A stretch of DNA of 64,000 bases from Gammaproteobacteria bacterium (GTDB lineage Bacteria; Pseudomonadota; Gammaproteobacteria; Enterobacterales; Permianibacteraceae): the NCBI GenBank assembly GCA_016182845.1, contig JACPFT010000005.1, positions 1-64,000 of the forward strand, read 5' to 3'. This document shows positions 7,506-16,483 of this stretch, piece by piece. The stretch's first letter is position 1, and the number at the start of each line of letters is the position of its first letter. The notes below the pieces were generated by a model. That model was not told where the DNA came from and searched no databases. It saw nothing but the letters and a program-made list of their open reading frames with translations. Made by a program: the position numbers and the translations under genes.

Positions 7506-8803
7506 GCCGCCAGCCAGACCACCAGCACGAACAGGCCGCCGACCACGAGACTGATCCGATCCTTGATGGCGAACACCACGGGGTCGTCGTGCATCTGTCC
7601 GCGATGGGTCAGCAGCCAGGTCCGGCTGACCCAGAACAGCAACAGGGGGCAGGCCAGCCAGATGATGTGCGGATGGCGGTAGAGCAGCTGCGTGCCCGGC
7701 TCCTGGATGTAGAGAGCGAGCACCAGCACGGCGAGATAGCCCGACGCCGAACCGAGCTGAGCCAGCACTTCAAGGTCGTCGGCGACATAGCCGCGGCCGC
7801 GCGCCTTGCCGTTCAGCTTGGCGGCTTTCAGCTCCGCGAAGCGCTTCACGAGGGCGAGGCTCAGGAACATGAACATGGAGAAGGCGAGCAGCCAGAAGGT
7901 CAGGTTCGCCTGGATGGCGGCCGTCCCAGCGATGACCCGGGAGGTATAGAGCATGGCGAGGGTCACCACGTCCACCATGACCAACCGTTTCAACTGGAGC
8001 GAATAGGCGAGTGTCATGGCGTAATACAGCGCCAGCGTGGCCGAAAAGGCGAGCGGCATCCAGAGCAGGCTGCCGCCGAAGGCCGCCGCCAGCAGTAGCG
8101 GCACGACCCGGATGGCAGCCTTGATGGGGATCGCCCCGGCGGCCAGGGGCCGGTGGCGCTTGCGCGGATGATGCCGGTCGTCGTTCAGATCGAGGAGATC
8201 GTTCAGCAGGTAGACGCTGGAGGCGCACAGGCCGAAGAGCAGGAAGGCAAGGCAGGCCGTGCCCACGGACGCGAGCGACAGCATCTGGTGGGACGCCAGG
8301 AGCGGTACGAAGATGAGCAGGTTCTTGAGCCATTGATGTAGGCGCAAGGCCTTGAGCCAGGAGTGCCAGGCCGAGCCGGGCGCCTCGAAGACCTGTCTGA
8401 GATTGCCGAGTTTCTCGGCCCGCCGGGCAACGCCCGGTTCCGGGTTCACCACGTAGGAATTGTCGGCGGCCTGCCAGATGGGCAGGTCGTCCGCGGAGTT
8501 GCCCACGTAATCGAAACCCTTTTCGCCGAAGGCTTCGACCAGGGCATCGCGCTTGCGCGCTCCCTGGAGGTTGCGGTCGCCCGTGGTGGCCAGCATCTGC
8601 TCGAACAGGCCGAGGTGTTCGGAGACCTCGCGGGCATAGGCATCGTGGCTGGCGGTCGCCAATACGAGCCGCCGTCCCTTGGCCTTTTCCTCGCGCAGCC
8701 AAGTGACAACACGCGGGTCATACGGCAGGACGCCGGCGTCGACGCCGACATGTTCGCTCAGGCGCGCTTTGAGACGCGCTTTGCCGCCGGAAACCAGCCA
8801 CAT
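7502..8803 (-). CDS. HAD-like domain fused to UbiA-type polyprenyl-phosphate phosphoribosyltransferase
   Basis: 433 residues. About 1-125 is a HAD-like phosphatase domain with motif II (VLATAS), a lysine (ARKRDAL) and motif IV (GNSADDLP), but no DxD motif I: the protein begins at MWLVSGGKARLK, downstream of where motif I should be. About 145-433 is an eight-to-nine-helix UbiA domain with NDLLDLNDDRHHPRKRHR (201-218) and a second Asp motif near YSLQLKRLVMVD. UbiA of this type transfers phosphoribose from PRPP to polyprenyl phosphate, and a HAD domain would remove the 5-phosphate. It is the first gene of the operon. The HAD half is probably truncated or frameshifted. Confidence 0.8.
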   Translation of the reverse strand: MWLVSGGKARLKARLSEHVGVDAGVLPYDPRVVTWLREEKAKGRRLVLATASHDAYAREVSEHLGLFEQMLATTGDRNLQGARKRDALVEAFGEKGFDYVGNSADDLPIWQAADNSYVVNPEPGVARRAEKLGNLRQVFEAPGSAWHSWLKALRLHQWLKNLLIFVPLLASHQMLSLASVGTACLAFLLFGLCASSVYLLNDLLDLNDDRHHPRKRHRPLAAGAIPIKAAIRVVPLLLAAAFGGSLLWMPLAFSATLALYYAMTLAYSLQLKRLVMVDVVTLAMLYTSRVIAGTAAIQANLTFWLLAFSMFMFLSLALVKRFAELKAAKLNGKARGRGYVADDLEVLAQLGSASGYLAVLVLALYIQEPGTQLLYRHPHIIWLACPLLLFWVSRTWLLTHRGQMHDDPVVFAIKDRISLVVGGLFVLVVWLAA

Positions 8804-9124
8804 CAAGGGATGCGCGAAACGGTGCGGGGCTTGGGGTTTCCAGTTCCATCAGTCTCAGTGCGGAGCTTCATCGCATGATGCACGAGAAGACCGGTGTCCT
8901 TGCGTCGAAAGCTAGACAGGATTCGTCGTGTCAGCCCCCTTTCCGGAAGCGCGGCCATTGTAGCGGAAAGTTGGGCGAAGTCGCTACGCGGGGAAGGCTG
9001 GTCGCAGCTGTCGCTGGCCGAATTTCTGAGCGGGACGTACACTTACGCGTCAAACCACTGTGGTGCTTCTTTGCACCAAGTAGGCGTAGCTCGTCGCTTC
9101 ATAGTAGAGGCCGTGGTCGGTCAA
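8804..9124. other. 321-base divergent intergenic region
   Basis: This gap separates the minus-strand arabinose operon from the plus-strand dehydratase gene and must hold both promoters. I see no convincing -35/-10 pair. The part next to 8803 (about 8804-8875) appears to hold decayed coding sequence for the missing N-terminus of the HAD domain: in the 8803 frame residues continue as KPQAPHRFAHPL back to a TGA at 8849-8851, and a shifted frame holds a D-G-T triplet. Confidence 0.4.
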
Positions 9125-11044
9125 ATGAAAAGAACAATGCTCAGGTTGCCTCGTGCGCTGAAACACAGGGCTGTTGCCTTTCTTCATGATCTGCTGGTTG
9201 TTCCCGTTGCTTGGTTGGGGGCTCATTTCCTGCGCCTGGGTTGGGATGCCTTTGGCGACGCGAGACTCGAGCCTTCCATGCGGTCTCTTCCTTGGCTTAT
9301 GGCCATCCAGGCCTATCTCTTCTGGGAAATGGGCTTGTATCGCGGGATCTGGCGTTTTGCTTCTCTTCCAGACCTCTGGCGTATCATTAAAGCCATAGGC
9401 CTCGGCCTGGCCCTGAGTGCTCTGTTTCTCTTCCTGGTCAACCGCCTGGCTCAGGTACCTCGAGCCATCTTTCCCATTTACGGCCTCTTGCTGCTGACGC
9501 TGCTCGGAGGCAGTCGCTTCGTCTACCGCTGGTTGAAGGACTCTAAGGGTATGCGGGTCGAAGGTAAGCGGGTACTTATCGTCGGCGGCGACTATGCCGG
9601 TGAGAACTTGGCGCGCGTCTTGCTTAGGGGGCGGACGGATGACTACGTGCCAGCGGGCTTCATTGCCGAAGAGCCGGGGGTTCAGGGCAAGGACATTCAT
9701 GGCATTCCCGTTCTGGGGCGACGTGAGGATATCCCGCGCGTCGTGGTTGAGCGTTCGATCGAGAGCATCATCATCGCCCAGGCACCGGAATCGCCCGTGG
9801 AGATGCAGGAGCTTGTGGCCCTGTGCGAGCGTACCGGAGTGCCGGTCTGCCTGCTGCCTTCGTTGGCGGACTTGGTTGATGGCGCCGAATCAGCCCCTGT
9901 GACGCTACGCCGTATCGCGGTGGAGGACTTGCTGGGGCGTGATCCGGTGCAACTGAACTGGGAGCGGATTCGGGGGGCGGTGGCCGGACGGACTGTACTG
10001 GTGAGCGGCGGCGGCGGTTCCATCGGTTCGGAGCTGTGCCTGCAGATCGCCGAGCTGAAGCCGGCCGCCCTCGTGGTCATAGACATCAGCGAGTTCAATC
10101 TCTACGAGCTGCAGGAGGTCGTTAGCCAGCGCCATCCCAACCTGGCCCTGCATGCGCGCCTGGTGGATGTGGGCGATCGGCCCGCGGTGAACCAGGTGCT
10201 GCGCGAGTTCCATCCGGAAGTGGTCTTCCATGCGGCGGCCTACAAGCACGTGCCCATGCTGGAAAACCAGGTGCGCTCGGCGGTGAAGAACAATGTCCTG
10301 GGCACGCGCATCCTGGCCGATGCGGCCCACGAGGCGGGCGTGCGCTGCTTCGTGCTGATTTCGACCGACAAGGCCGTCAATCCCACCAACATCATGGGTA
10401 TGACCAAGCGCGTCGCCGAAGTCTATTGCCAGTACATGAACGCTCACTCCAAGACGCGTTACATCACGGTGCGTTTCGGCAACGTCCTGGGCTCGGCGGG
10501 CAGCGTCGTGCCGCTGTTCAAGAAGCAGATCGAGGCCGGCGGGCCCGTTACCGTGACCCATCCGGAAATCTCCCGGTATTTCATGACCATACCGGAGGCT
10601 GCACAGCTGATACTCCAGTCGTATGCCATGGGGCAGGGCGGCGAGATCTTCGTGTTGGACATGGGGCAACCGGTCAAGATCAGCTACCTGGCCGAGATGA
10701 TGGTGCGCATGGCCGGCAAGATCCCGGGCCGAGACATCGAGCTTGCCTATACCGGGCTGCGGCCCGGGGAAAAGCTTCACGAGGAGCTGTTTCACGAGCA
10801 TGAACAGTTGCTGGAAACCGATTGCCGCAAGATCTTCCGTGCCAACCATCGAGAGGCTCAGGGACTGGCCTTGCATGCGGTCTTGGATCAGCTGCAACAG
10901 GCCTGCCAAACCTGCGACGATGCGCGCATGTGCGGCTTGTTGATCCAGCTGGTGCCGGAGTTCCGATCTGGGGATCTGGGACTGCCCGGGAAGGTCGTGC
11001 CCTTCGTGTCCGGACAGCGCAAGGGCGCTAACCAGCCCAGTTGA
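9125..11044 (+). CDS. WbpM/CapD-type membrane-bound nucleotide-sugar 4,6-dehydratase
   Basis: 639 residues. About 15-135 contain four membrane helices, followed by a CoA-binding-like Rossmann domain (VLIVGGDYAGENLA, about 150) and a C-terminal SDR domain with GGGGSIGS (295-302). STDKAVNPTNIMGMTK gives a Ser413-Met424-Lys428 arrangement, the SMK triad of WbpM-like UDP-GlcNAc 4,6-dehydratases, which start UDP-QuiNAc or related deoxy-sugar synthesis for surface polysaccharide or protein glycosylation. I choose the ATG at 9125 because homology begins there; the open frame runs further upstream, to at least 8894. The 3' end overlaps the convergent rhombosortase gene by 17 bases. Confidence 0.85.
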   Translation: MKRTMLRLPRALKHRAVAFLHDLLVVPVAWLGAHFLRLGWDAFGDARLEPSMRSLPWLMAIQAYLFWEMGLYRGIWRFASLPDLWRIIKAIGLGLALSALFLFLVNRLAQVPRAIFPIYGLLLLTLLGGSRFVYRWLKDSKGMRVEGKRVLIVGGDYAGENLARVLLRGRTDDYVPAGFIAEEPGVQGKDIHGIPVLGRREDIPRVVVERSIESIIIAQAPESPVEMQELVALCERTGVPVCLLPSLADLVDGAESAPVTLRRIAVEDLLGRDPVQLNWERIRGAVAGRTVLVSGGGGSIGSELCLQIAELKPAALVVIDISEFNLYELQEVVSQRHPNLALHARLVDVGDRPAVNQVLREFHPEVVFHAAAYKHVPMLENQVRSAVKNNVLGTRILADAAHEAGVRCFVLISTDKAVNPTNIMGMTKRVAEVYCQYMNAHSKTRYITVRFGNVLGSAGSVVPLFKKQIEAGGPVTVTHPEISRYFMTIPEAAQLILQSYAMGQGGEIFVLDMGQPVKISYLAEMMVRMAGKIPGRDIELAYTGLRPGEKLHEELFHEHEQLLETDCRKIFRANHREAQGLALHAVLDQLQQACQTCDDARMCGLLIQLVPEFRSGDLGLPGKVVPFVSGQRKGANQPS

Positions 11045-11606
11045 AACGCCGGGGCGGTATCAGCCCCAGCGCCAGGCCGGCCAGACCGCCCCACCAATGC
11101 GCTTCCGTGACGACCCGGGCGGCGATCAGCTCCGCCGTACCTGGCTCCATCCCCCCCCAGTGCTCCCAGAGCAGTTTGCCCAGCACCAGCGCCGCGATGG
11201 CGCCGGCGCTGCGTATGCCCAGGCGCCACTCCTGGACCGCGCCGAACAGGAACAGGCCGTGGAGTGCGCCCGATAGGCCCACGTACCAGGTGATCTCGGG
11301 GTAGAGCAGCAGGAAGGCCGTGCTGGCCAGGGCGCAGAGGAGGAGAGCCAAAAGCCAGGGACGGGGATTTTTCAGGCCGGGAAAGAGTAGGCAGCATAGC
11401 CCCAGGCCAGCCAGGTTAAGTAGGGCGTGGGGCAGGTTGGTGTGGACGAGATTGGCCGTGGCCAAACGCCACCATTGACCGTCCAAGACCGCGGTCCGCT
11501 CGAAGCGCAGATGCAGCTGCAATTCGGGGAACAGGACCGGCGCGACGCCAAGAGCCAACAAGGCCAGGGCAGGGCGCCAGAGCCCTGCCAGGTGCCGCGT
11601 TGTCAT
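11028..11606 (-). CDS. rrtA: rhombosortase (rhomboid-family protease for GlyGly-CTERM proteins)
   Basis: 192 residues with about six membrane segments. TANLVHTNLPHALLNL (50-65), GLSGALHG with Ser112 (110-117) and TEAHWWGG with His170 (167-174) give the Ser-His dyad of rhomboid proteases. The short length fits rhombosortase, which processes surface or secreted proteins bearing a GlyGly-CTERM tail, usually type II secretion substrates. No such substrate is in this window. I use the ATG at 11606, because homology starts there. The gene converges on the WbpM-like gene, and the tails overlap by 17 bases. Confidence 0.85.
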   Translation of the reverse strand: MTTRHLAGLWRPALALLALGVAPVLFPELQLHLRFERTAVLDGQWWRLATANLVHTNLPHALLNLAGLGLCCLLFPGLKNPRPWLLALLLCALASTAFLLLYPEITWYVGLSGALHGLFLFGAVQEWRLGIRSAGAIAALVLGKLLWEHWGGMEPGTAELIAARVVTEAHWWGGLAGLALGLIPPRRFNWAG

Positions 11607-11678
11607 CGAAGCTTGTCCGGAGTGGTGCACGGTGGCTCGCTGGAGTGGGGATGGCTGCCCCGAGGGTAAATCACAGGC

Positions 11679-11709
11679 AAAAAAAAAGAGCCTTTTACAG
11701 CTCTTTTTT
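11679..11709 (-). terminator. intrinsic terminator of tRNA-Asn
   Basis: Read on the minus strand, AAAAAAGAGC and GCTCTTTTTT form a stem around an 8-base loop, running into a T-tract. It lies just past the tRNA 3' end. Confidence 0.75.
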
Positions 11710-11714
11710 GAATT

Positions 11715-11790
<76 letters not shown>

Positions 11791-11813
11791 ATCACGTATC
11801 TCGTGAGACGCGC

Positions 11814-11842
11814 ATATTAGACAGGTTTTTCCGCCTCGTCAA
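11814..11842 (-). promoter_or_regulatory. sigma70 promoter of tRNA-Asn
   Basis: On the minus strand TTGACG (11842-11837) and TAATAT (11819-11814) are separated by exactly 17 bases, with the tRNA starting 24 bases after the -10 box. Confidence 0.75.
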
Positions 11843-11942
11843 CTCCCCGATTTCAATTTTTCCCAAAAAAGTGGGGCAGGCTAAAAAATATGCTAAGCGA
11901 TTGATTGTGATGAATAAAAAATGAGCATTCCGGGTGCGCTCA

Positions 11943-11974
11943 TCGAAAAAAGTGGCCCGGCATCCAACCGGGCC
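11943..11974 (-). terminator. terminator of the aspartate aminotransferase gene
   Basis: On the minus strand GGCCCGG and CCGGGCC pair around a 7-base loop, followed by AC and a run of six T. It starts 9 bases after the stop codon of the aminotransferase gene. Confidence 0.8.
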
Positions 11975-11982
11975 CTCGCCAC

Positions 11983-13161
11983 TCACGAGATGCTGGCGAT
12001 ACGCGCCACGGCCTTCTCCAGGGAGTCCATGGAGGCGGCATAGGACAGGCGCAGATACCCTTCGCTGCCGAAGGCCGAGCCCGGCACCAAGGCGACGCCG
12101 GCCTCGTTGATCAGGAACTCGGCGAACGCCAGGTCGTTCTTGAGGCCCTTGGCGGCGATCAGCTCCTGGACATTGGGGAACGCATAGAACGTGCCGTCCG
12201 ATTCAAGGCACTTGACGCCGGGAATGGCATTGAGTCCGGCGACCACCTTGTCATGGCGCTCCTTGAAGGCCTTGAGCATGGGCGCCATGCAGCCCTGATC
12301 GCCGTTGAGCGCGGCCACGGCGGCGGCTTGGGCGATGGAGCAGGGGTTGGAAGTGCTCTGGGACTGGATATTGGTCATGGCGGCGATGAGGTCCTGGGGA
12401 CCGGCGCAATAGCCGATACGCCAGCCGGTCATGGCATAGGCCTTGGACACGCCGTTTAGCACCATGGTGCGCGCATACAGGTCCGGCGCCACGTTGAGGA
12501 TGTTGTGGAACCTTTCGCCGGTCCACAGGATGTGTTCGTACATGTCGTCGGTGGCGATGAGCACGTGGGGGTGCTTGCGCAGCACTTCCGCCAGGGCGGT
12601 CAGTTCGGCGGCGGAATAGGCGAGGCCCGAGGGGTTGGACGGGCTGTTGATGACCACTAGGCGGGTACGCGGGGTGATGGCGGCTTCCAGCTGTTCCGGG
12701 CTGATCTTGAGGCGCTGCTCGTAGGTCGTCTCGATGATCACCGGCTTGCCCTCGGCCAGCAGGACCATGTCCGGGTAAGACACCCAGTAGGGCGCCGGGA
12801 TGATCACTTCATCGCCCGGATTGAGCAGGGCCATGGCCAGGTTGTAGAAGCTCTGCTTGCCGCCCGAGGACACCAAGACCTGCTTGGGCACATAGCACAG
12901 GCCGTTCTCGCGCTCGAACTTGGCGATCACGGCTTCTTTCAGGGCCGGCGTGCCGTCCACGGCGGTATACTTCGTTTCGCCGCGGCGCATGGCGGCGATG
13001 GCCGCTTCCTTGATATGTTCCGGCGTATCGAAGTCCGGCTCGCCGGTACCCAGCCCAATCACGTCCTTGCCCTGGCGTTTCAGTTCGGCGGCGCGGGCGG
13101 CGACGGCGAGGGTGGGCGAGGGCTTGATGGACTGGACACGGTTGGAAAGCTGGATGTTCAC
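11983..13161 (-). CDS. aspC: pyridoxal-phosphate aspartate aminotransferase (class I)
   Basis: 392 residues of a fold-type I aminotransferase. VINSPSNPSG, a DDMYEHILW strand with the cofactor-binding Asp, the Schiff-base lysine in NGVSKAYAMTGWRIGY, and a C-terminal YLRLSYAAS with the carboxylate-binding Arg are all seen. The subgroup matches the bacterial 1-beta aspartate (and prephenate-related) aminotransferases. I choose the GTG at 13161 because GAGGA lies 7 bases upstream and homology starts at VNIQLSNRVQSIKPS. It diverges from uvrB across 88 bases, and a terminator follows. The symbol is the generic one for this activity. Confidence 0.88.
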   Translation of the reverse strand: MNIQLSNRVQSIKPSPTLAVAARAAELKRQGKDVIGLGTGEPDFDTPEHIKEAAIAAMRRGETKYTAVDGTPALKEAVIAKFERENGLCYVPKQVLVSSGGKQSFYNLAMALLNPGDEVIIPAPYWVSYPDMVLLAEGKPVIIETTYEQRLKISPEQLEAAITPRTRLVVINSPSNPSGLAYSAAELTALAEVLRKHPHVLIATDDMYEHILWTGERFHNILNVAPDLYARTMVLNGVSKAYAMTGWRIGYCAGPQDLIAAMTNIQSQSTSNPCSIAQAAAVAALNGDQGCMAPMLKAFKERHDKVVAGLNAIPGVKCLESDGTFYAFPNVQELIAAKGLKNDLAFAEFLINEAGVALVPGSAFGSEGYLRLSYAASMDSLEKAVARIASIS

Positions 13162-13249
13162 GCTGGATTCCTCGTTATTGCTAGCAAGATCGCCTGTAAT
13201 TGGCGCAGGGCACAAATCGTACTGCAACTTAACCGGGTCATAAATCCCC

Positions 13250-15253
13250 ATGCTTAGAACTTTTGAACTCGCCGCCAACTGGCCGCCGGCCGGCGACCAG
13301 CCAAAAGCGATTGAGGCCCTGGTGGACGGCCTTGAATCCGGCCTGTCGCATCAGACCCTGCTGGGGGTGACCGGTTCAGGCAAGACCTACACCGTGGCCA
13401 ATGTCATCCAGCGCATGCAGCGACCGACTATCGTGCTGGCACCGAACAAGACCCTGGCGGCCCAACTCTACGGCGAGTTCAAGGAGTTCTTCCCAACGAA
13501 CGCGGTCGAGTACTTCGTCTCGTATTACGACTACTACCAGCCGGAAGCCTATGTGCCGGCCTCGGACACCTTCATCGAGAAGGACGCGTCCATCAACGAC
13601 CATATCGAGCAGATGCGCCTCTCGGCCACCAAGGCCTTGTTGGAGCGGCGCGATGCCATCATCGTGGCTTCGGTCTCGGCCATTTACGGCCTGGGCGACC
13701 CCACGTCCTACCACAGCATGGTCTTGCACCTGTCCCTGGGCGAGAAGATCGACCAGCGTTCGATTCTTCGCCGCCTGGCTGAACTCCAGTACACCCGCAA
13801 CGACATGGAGCTGGCCCGCGCCACCTACCGGGTGCGCGGCGATGTCATCGATGTGCATCCGGCCGAAGTCGAGGACGAAGCCATACGCATCGAGCTGTTC
13901 GACGACGAGGTTGAGGGCATAACGGTCTTCGATCCCCTGACCGGGGCGGTGCGCCAAAAACTCAAGCGCGCAACCATCTATCCCAAGAGCCACTATGTCA
14001 CCAGCCGCCAGGCGGTGCTGGATGCCGTCGACGCCATCAAGCTGGAGCTGAAGGAGCGCCTGGAGCATTTACACAGCGCCAAGAAGCTGCTGGAGGCCCA
14101 GCGCCTGGAGCAGCGCACCAAGTTCGATCTGGAGATGATGGCCGAACTGGGTTATTGCAACGGCATCGAGAACTACTCGCGCCACCTGACCGGCCGCCAA
14201 CCGGGCGAGCCGCCGCCGACCCTGTTCGACTATCTGCCGGCCGATGCCCTGCTCATCATCGACGAGTCGCATGTGACCGTGCCCCAGCTGGGGGCCATGT
14301 ACAAGGGGGACCGCTCTCGTAAGGAAACGCTGGTGGAATACGGCTTCCGCCTGCCGTCGGCCCTGGACAACCGGCCCATGAAGTTCGAGGAATGGGAGCG
14401 TATCGCGCCCCAGACCATCTTCGTCTCGGCGACCCCCGGCCCTTATGAGGAGAAGATGGCCGGTGCCGTGGTGCAGCAGGTGGTGCGGCCCACGGGTCTT
14501 CTGGACCCGCAAGTGGAGATCCGCCCGGTGGGCAGCCAGGTGGACGACCTACTGTCCGAGTGCAAGATCCGCGCGGCGAAATCGGAACGGGTGCTGGTGA
14601 CGACCCTGACCAAGCGCATGGCCGAGGACCTGACCGACTACTTGAGCGATCACGGCGTGAAAGTGCGCTACATGCACTCGGACGTAGACACCGTGGAGCG
14701 CATGGAGATCATCCGCGACCTGCGTCTCGGGCATTTCGACGTCTTGGTGGGCATCAACCTGCTGCGCGAAGGCCTTGATATTCCAGAGGTTTCCCTGGTT
14801 GCCATCCTGGATGCCGACAAAGAGGGCTTCTTGCGCTCGGTGCGCTCGCTGATCCAGACCATAGGCCGCGCGGCGCGCAACCTGGCCGGCCGCGCCATCC
14901 TCTATGCCGATCGCATCACCGATTCCATGCGCGCCGCCATGGACGAGACCGAGCGCCGCCGCGCGGTGCAGCAGGCCTTCAATGCTGCCAACGGCATCAC
15001 GCCCCAGGGCGTGCGCAAGGCGGTGTACGACATCCTTGGCAACCCCAGCAACGACGAGGCGCCGTCACGCAAGGGCCGCAAGGTGGCCGAACCCAAGGGG
15101 GAGTACAAGCTCAACACGCCCGAGGCCCTGGCCAAGCGCATGGCCGAGCTGGAGAAGAAGATGTACGAGCATGCCCGCAACCTGGAGTTCGAGCAGGCGG
15201 CGGCCCTGCGCGACGAGGTGCATCTGCTGAAGGAACGGCTGATGCAGGTTTAA
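13250..15253 (+). CDS. uvrB: excinuclease ABC subunit B
   Basis: 667 residues, the usual length. Walker A GVTGSGKT is at 39-46, the damage-probing beta-hairpin region [12 protein letters not shown] follows near residue 95, and helicase motifs ([32 protein letters not shown]) lie in order. The C-terminal UVR motif ([13 protein letters not shown]) binds UvrC. UvrB receives damaged DNA from UvrA and positions UvrC in nucleotide excision repair. The stop overlaps the stop of the convergent glycosyltransferase gene by 4 bases. Confidence 0.98.
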   Translation: MLRTFELAANWPPAGDQPKAIEALVDGLESGLSHQTLLGVTGSGKTYTVANVIQRMQRPTIVLAPNKTLAAQLYGEFKEFFPTNAVEYFVSYYDYYQPEAYVPASDTFIEKDASINDHIEQMRLSATKALLERRDAIIVASVSAIYGLGDPTSYHSMVLHLSLGEKIDQRSILRRLAELQYTRNDMELARATYRVRGDVIDVHPAEVEDEAIRIELFDDEVEGITVFDPLTGAVRQKLKRATIYPKSHYVTSRQAVLDAVDAIKLELKERLEHLHSAKKLLEAQRLEQRTKFDLEMMAELGYCNGIENYSRHLTGRQPGEPPPTLFDYLPADALLIIDESHVTVPQLGAMYKGDRSRKETLVEYGFRLPSALDNRPMKFEEWERIAPQTIFVSATPGPYEEKMAGAVVQQVVRPTGLLDPQVEIRPVGSQVDDLLSECKIRAAKSERVLVTTLTKRMAEDLTDYLSDHGVKVRYMHSDVDTVERMEIIRDLRLGHFDVLVGINLLREGLDIPEVSLVAILDADKEGFLRSVRSLIQTIGRAARNLAGRAILYADRITDSMRAAMDETERRRAVQQAFNAANGITPQGVRKAVYDILGNPSNDEAPSRKGRKVAEPKGEYKLNTPEALAKRMAELEKKMYEHARNLEFEQAAALRDEVHLLKERLMQV

Positions 15254-16101
15254 AGCGGGTGCCGACGGAAGAAGCGCCAGGCAGATCGCAGGAACCAAGC
15301 GCGGTGCCGCCAGCCCTTGCGGGCCGCATCGCCGCCATAGTGCACCAGGCCCATGTCCGGCAAATAGACCAGCTGGCCCTGGGCTCCCAGGCGCAGGGAG
15401 AGGTCGAAGTCCTCGAAATAGAGGAAATAGCCCGAATCGAAGCCGCCGACGGCCTTCAATGTAGCCGTACGCACCAGCATGCAGCAGCCGCTGGCTATCT
15501 CGATGGGGCAGGGTGCTTGCGCCTGCTCCAGATCGTGTCGCGCATAGCGCGCCAGTTCTTGCTTGAAGAATCCATGCAAGCGGGCCGGCAGGAAACCGCG
15601 TAGCAGCAGCGCCAGCAGGGTCGGGCGGGCTTTCGCCAGATGCAGGGGTTCGCCCCTCGCTCCTTGGCCTCGTGGGGCGACCAGCACGGCCTCGGCATGG
15701 GCGTTCAGATAGTCCAAACCGCAGTTCAGTGCATCCTCGTCCAACAGCGCATCGGGATTCAGGATCAAGTGATAGCGCGACTGGCTGCGGGCCAGGGCGA
15801 GATTGTGCCCGGCGCCGAAGCCTGGATTGCCGTGACCGTGGATGAGCTCCAGTTCACTGGGCCAGAGTTCAAGGAGTTCCGGACCGACGCAGGGGGTCGG
15901 GCTGTTGTCCACCAGGATCAGCCGGCATTGCTCAGGCGCGCAGGGCAGGGCGCGGCGCAGATGCGCGAGGGTCTGGGCCAACAAGTTCCGAGGCGTCCGG
16001 TAGAGAACGATGGCAATGCTCAGGGTGTGCACGGGCCGACGAGTCCAGGTAAAAGGCTGCATGATCGCCGCAGCATTGTCGCCTGGCAATGGCAGGAGCA
16101 T
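15250..16101 (-). CDS. family 2 glycosyltransferase (rhamnosyltransferase-like)
   Basis: 283 residues. A GT-A fold is indicated by [20 protein letters not shown], a nucleotide-sugar loop [12 protein letters not shown], the metal-binding LILNPDALL (N-x-D form), and the acceptor-side [20 protein letters not shown] with the ED pair. This is the pattern of WbbL-type rhamnosyltransferases that act in O-antigen or capsule synthesis. The start at 16101 has AGGGG just upstream; an internal ATG at 16062 is also possible. It is isolated between uvrB and tRNA-Val. Donor and acceptor are unknown. Confidence 0.8.
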   Translation of the reverse strand: MLLPLPGDNAAAIMQPFTWTRRPVHTLSIAIVLYRTPRNLLAQTLAHLRRALPCAPEQCRLILVDNSPTPCVGPELLELWPSELELIHGHGNPGFGAGHNLALARSQSRYHLILNPDALLDEDALNCGLDYLNAHAEAVLVAPRGQGARGEPLHLAKARPTLLALLLRGFLPARLHGFFKQELARYARHDLEQAQAPCPIEIASGCCMLVRTATLKAVGGFDSGYFLYFEDFDLSLRLGAQGQLVYLPDMGLVHYGGDAARKGWRHRAWFLRSAWRFFRRHPL

Positions 16102-16177
16102 AAGCCCCTGGAATTGTTGAAAAAATGAGCAGCTTGGGATGGAAAAAGCGAATTAGTGAAAAAGTTCAAAAAGATGC

Positions 16178-16206
16178 TTGCGCTGGTTTTGGACTAACGG
16201 CATAAT
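16178..16206 (+). promoter_or_regulatory. sigma70 promoter of tRNA-Val
   Basis: TTGCGC (16178-16183) and CATAAT (16201-16206) are 17 bases apart, and the tRNA begins 16 bases after the -10 box. Confidence 0.55.
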
Positions 16207-16221
16207 GCGCGCCTCGACGAC

Positions 16222-16298
16222 AGGCGCGTAGCTCAGCTGGTTAGAGCACCACCTTGACATGGTGGGGGTCGGTGGTTCAAGTCCACTCGCGCCTACCA
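16222..16298 (+). tRNA. tRNA-Val(GAC)
   Basis: 77 bases. The acceptor stem AGGCGCG/CGCGCCT, D arm AGCTCAGCTGGTTAGAGC, anticodon GAC at 16256-16258, T arm GGTTCAAGTCC and encoded CCA are all present. A terminator follows at 16344. Confidence 0.96.
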
Positions 16299-16343
16299 CA
16301 TACCTGACGGTTTGTGACCCCTAGGACACTGACCTGTCGCGAG

Positions 16344-16370
16344 AAAAAGCCCCGCATTGCGGGGCTTTTT
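16344..16370 (+). terminator. bidirectional intrinsic terminator after tRNA-Val
   Basis: AAAAAGCCCCGC and GCGGGGCTTTTT form a 12-base-pair stem with a 3-base loop. It separates tRNA-Val from the thrS operon. Confidence 0.85.
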
Positions 16371-16483
16371 CATTTCTGCCATTATTCCGCTTCTTTGGTG
16401 CCCTGCATCAGGCACCGGTTCGCGCAAGCTTCCCGGCGAGGAAGCGTCTACGGCACAGCAAAAAGACCCGAGAGTACGACGAC

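Noticed and set aside
8894-9124. Upstream extension of the WbpM-like reading frame
   Set aside because: The 77 residues before the ATG at 9125 have no hydrophobic or family features and overlap the divergent intergenic region, so I take it as a chance open frame.
16299-16483. Riboswitch or T-box leader before thrS
   Set aside because: The only strong structure is a symmetric terminator belonging to tRNA-Val; there is no T-box or antiterminator, and proteobacterial thrS is not known to use one.
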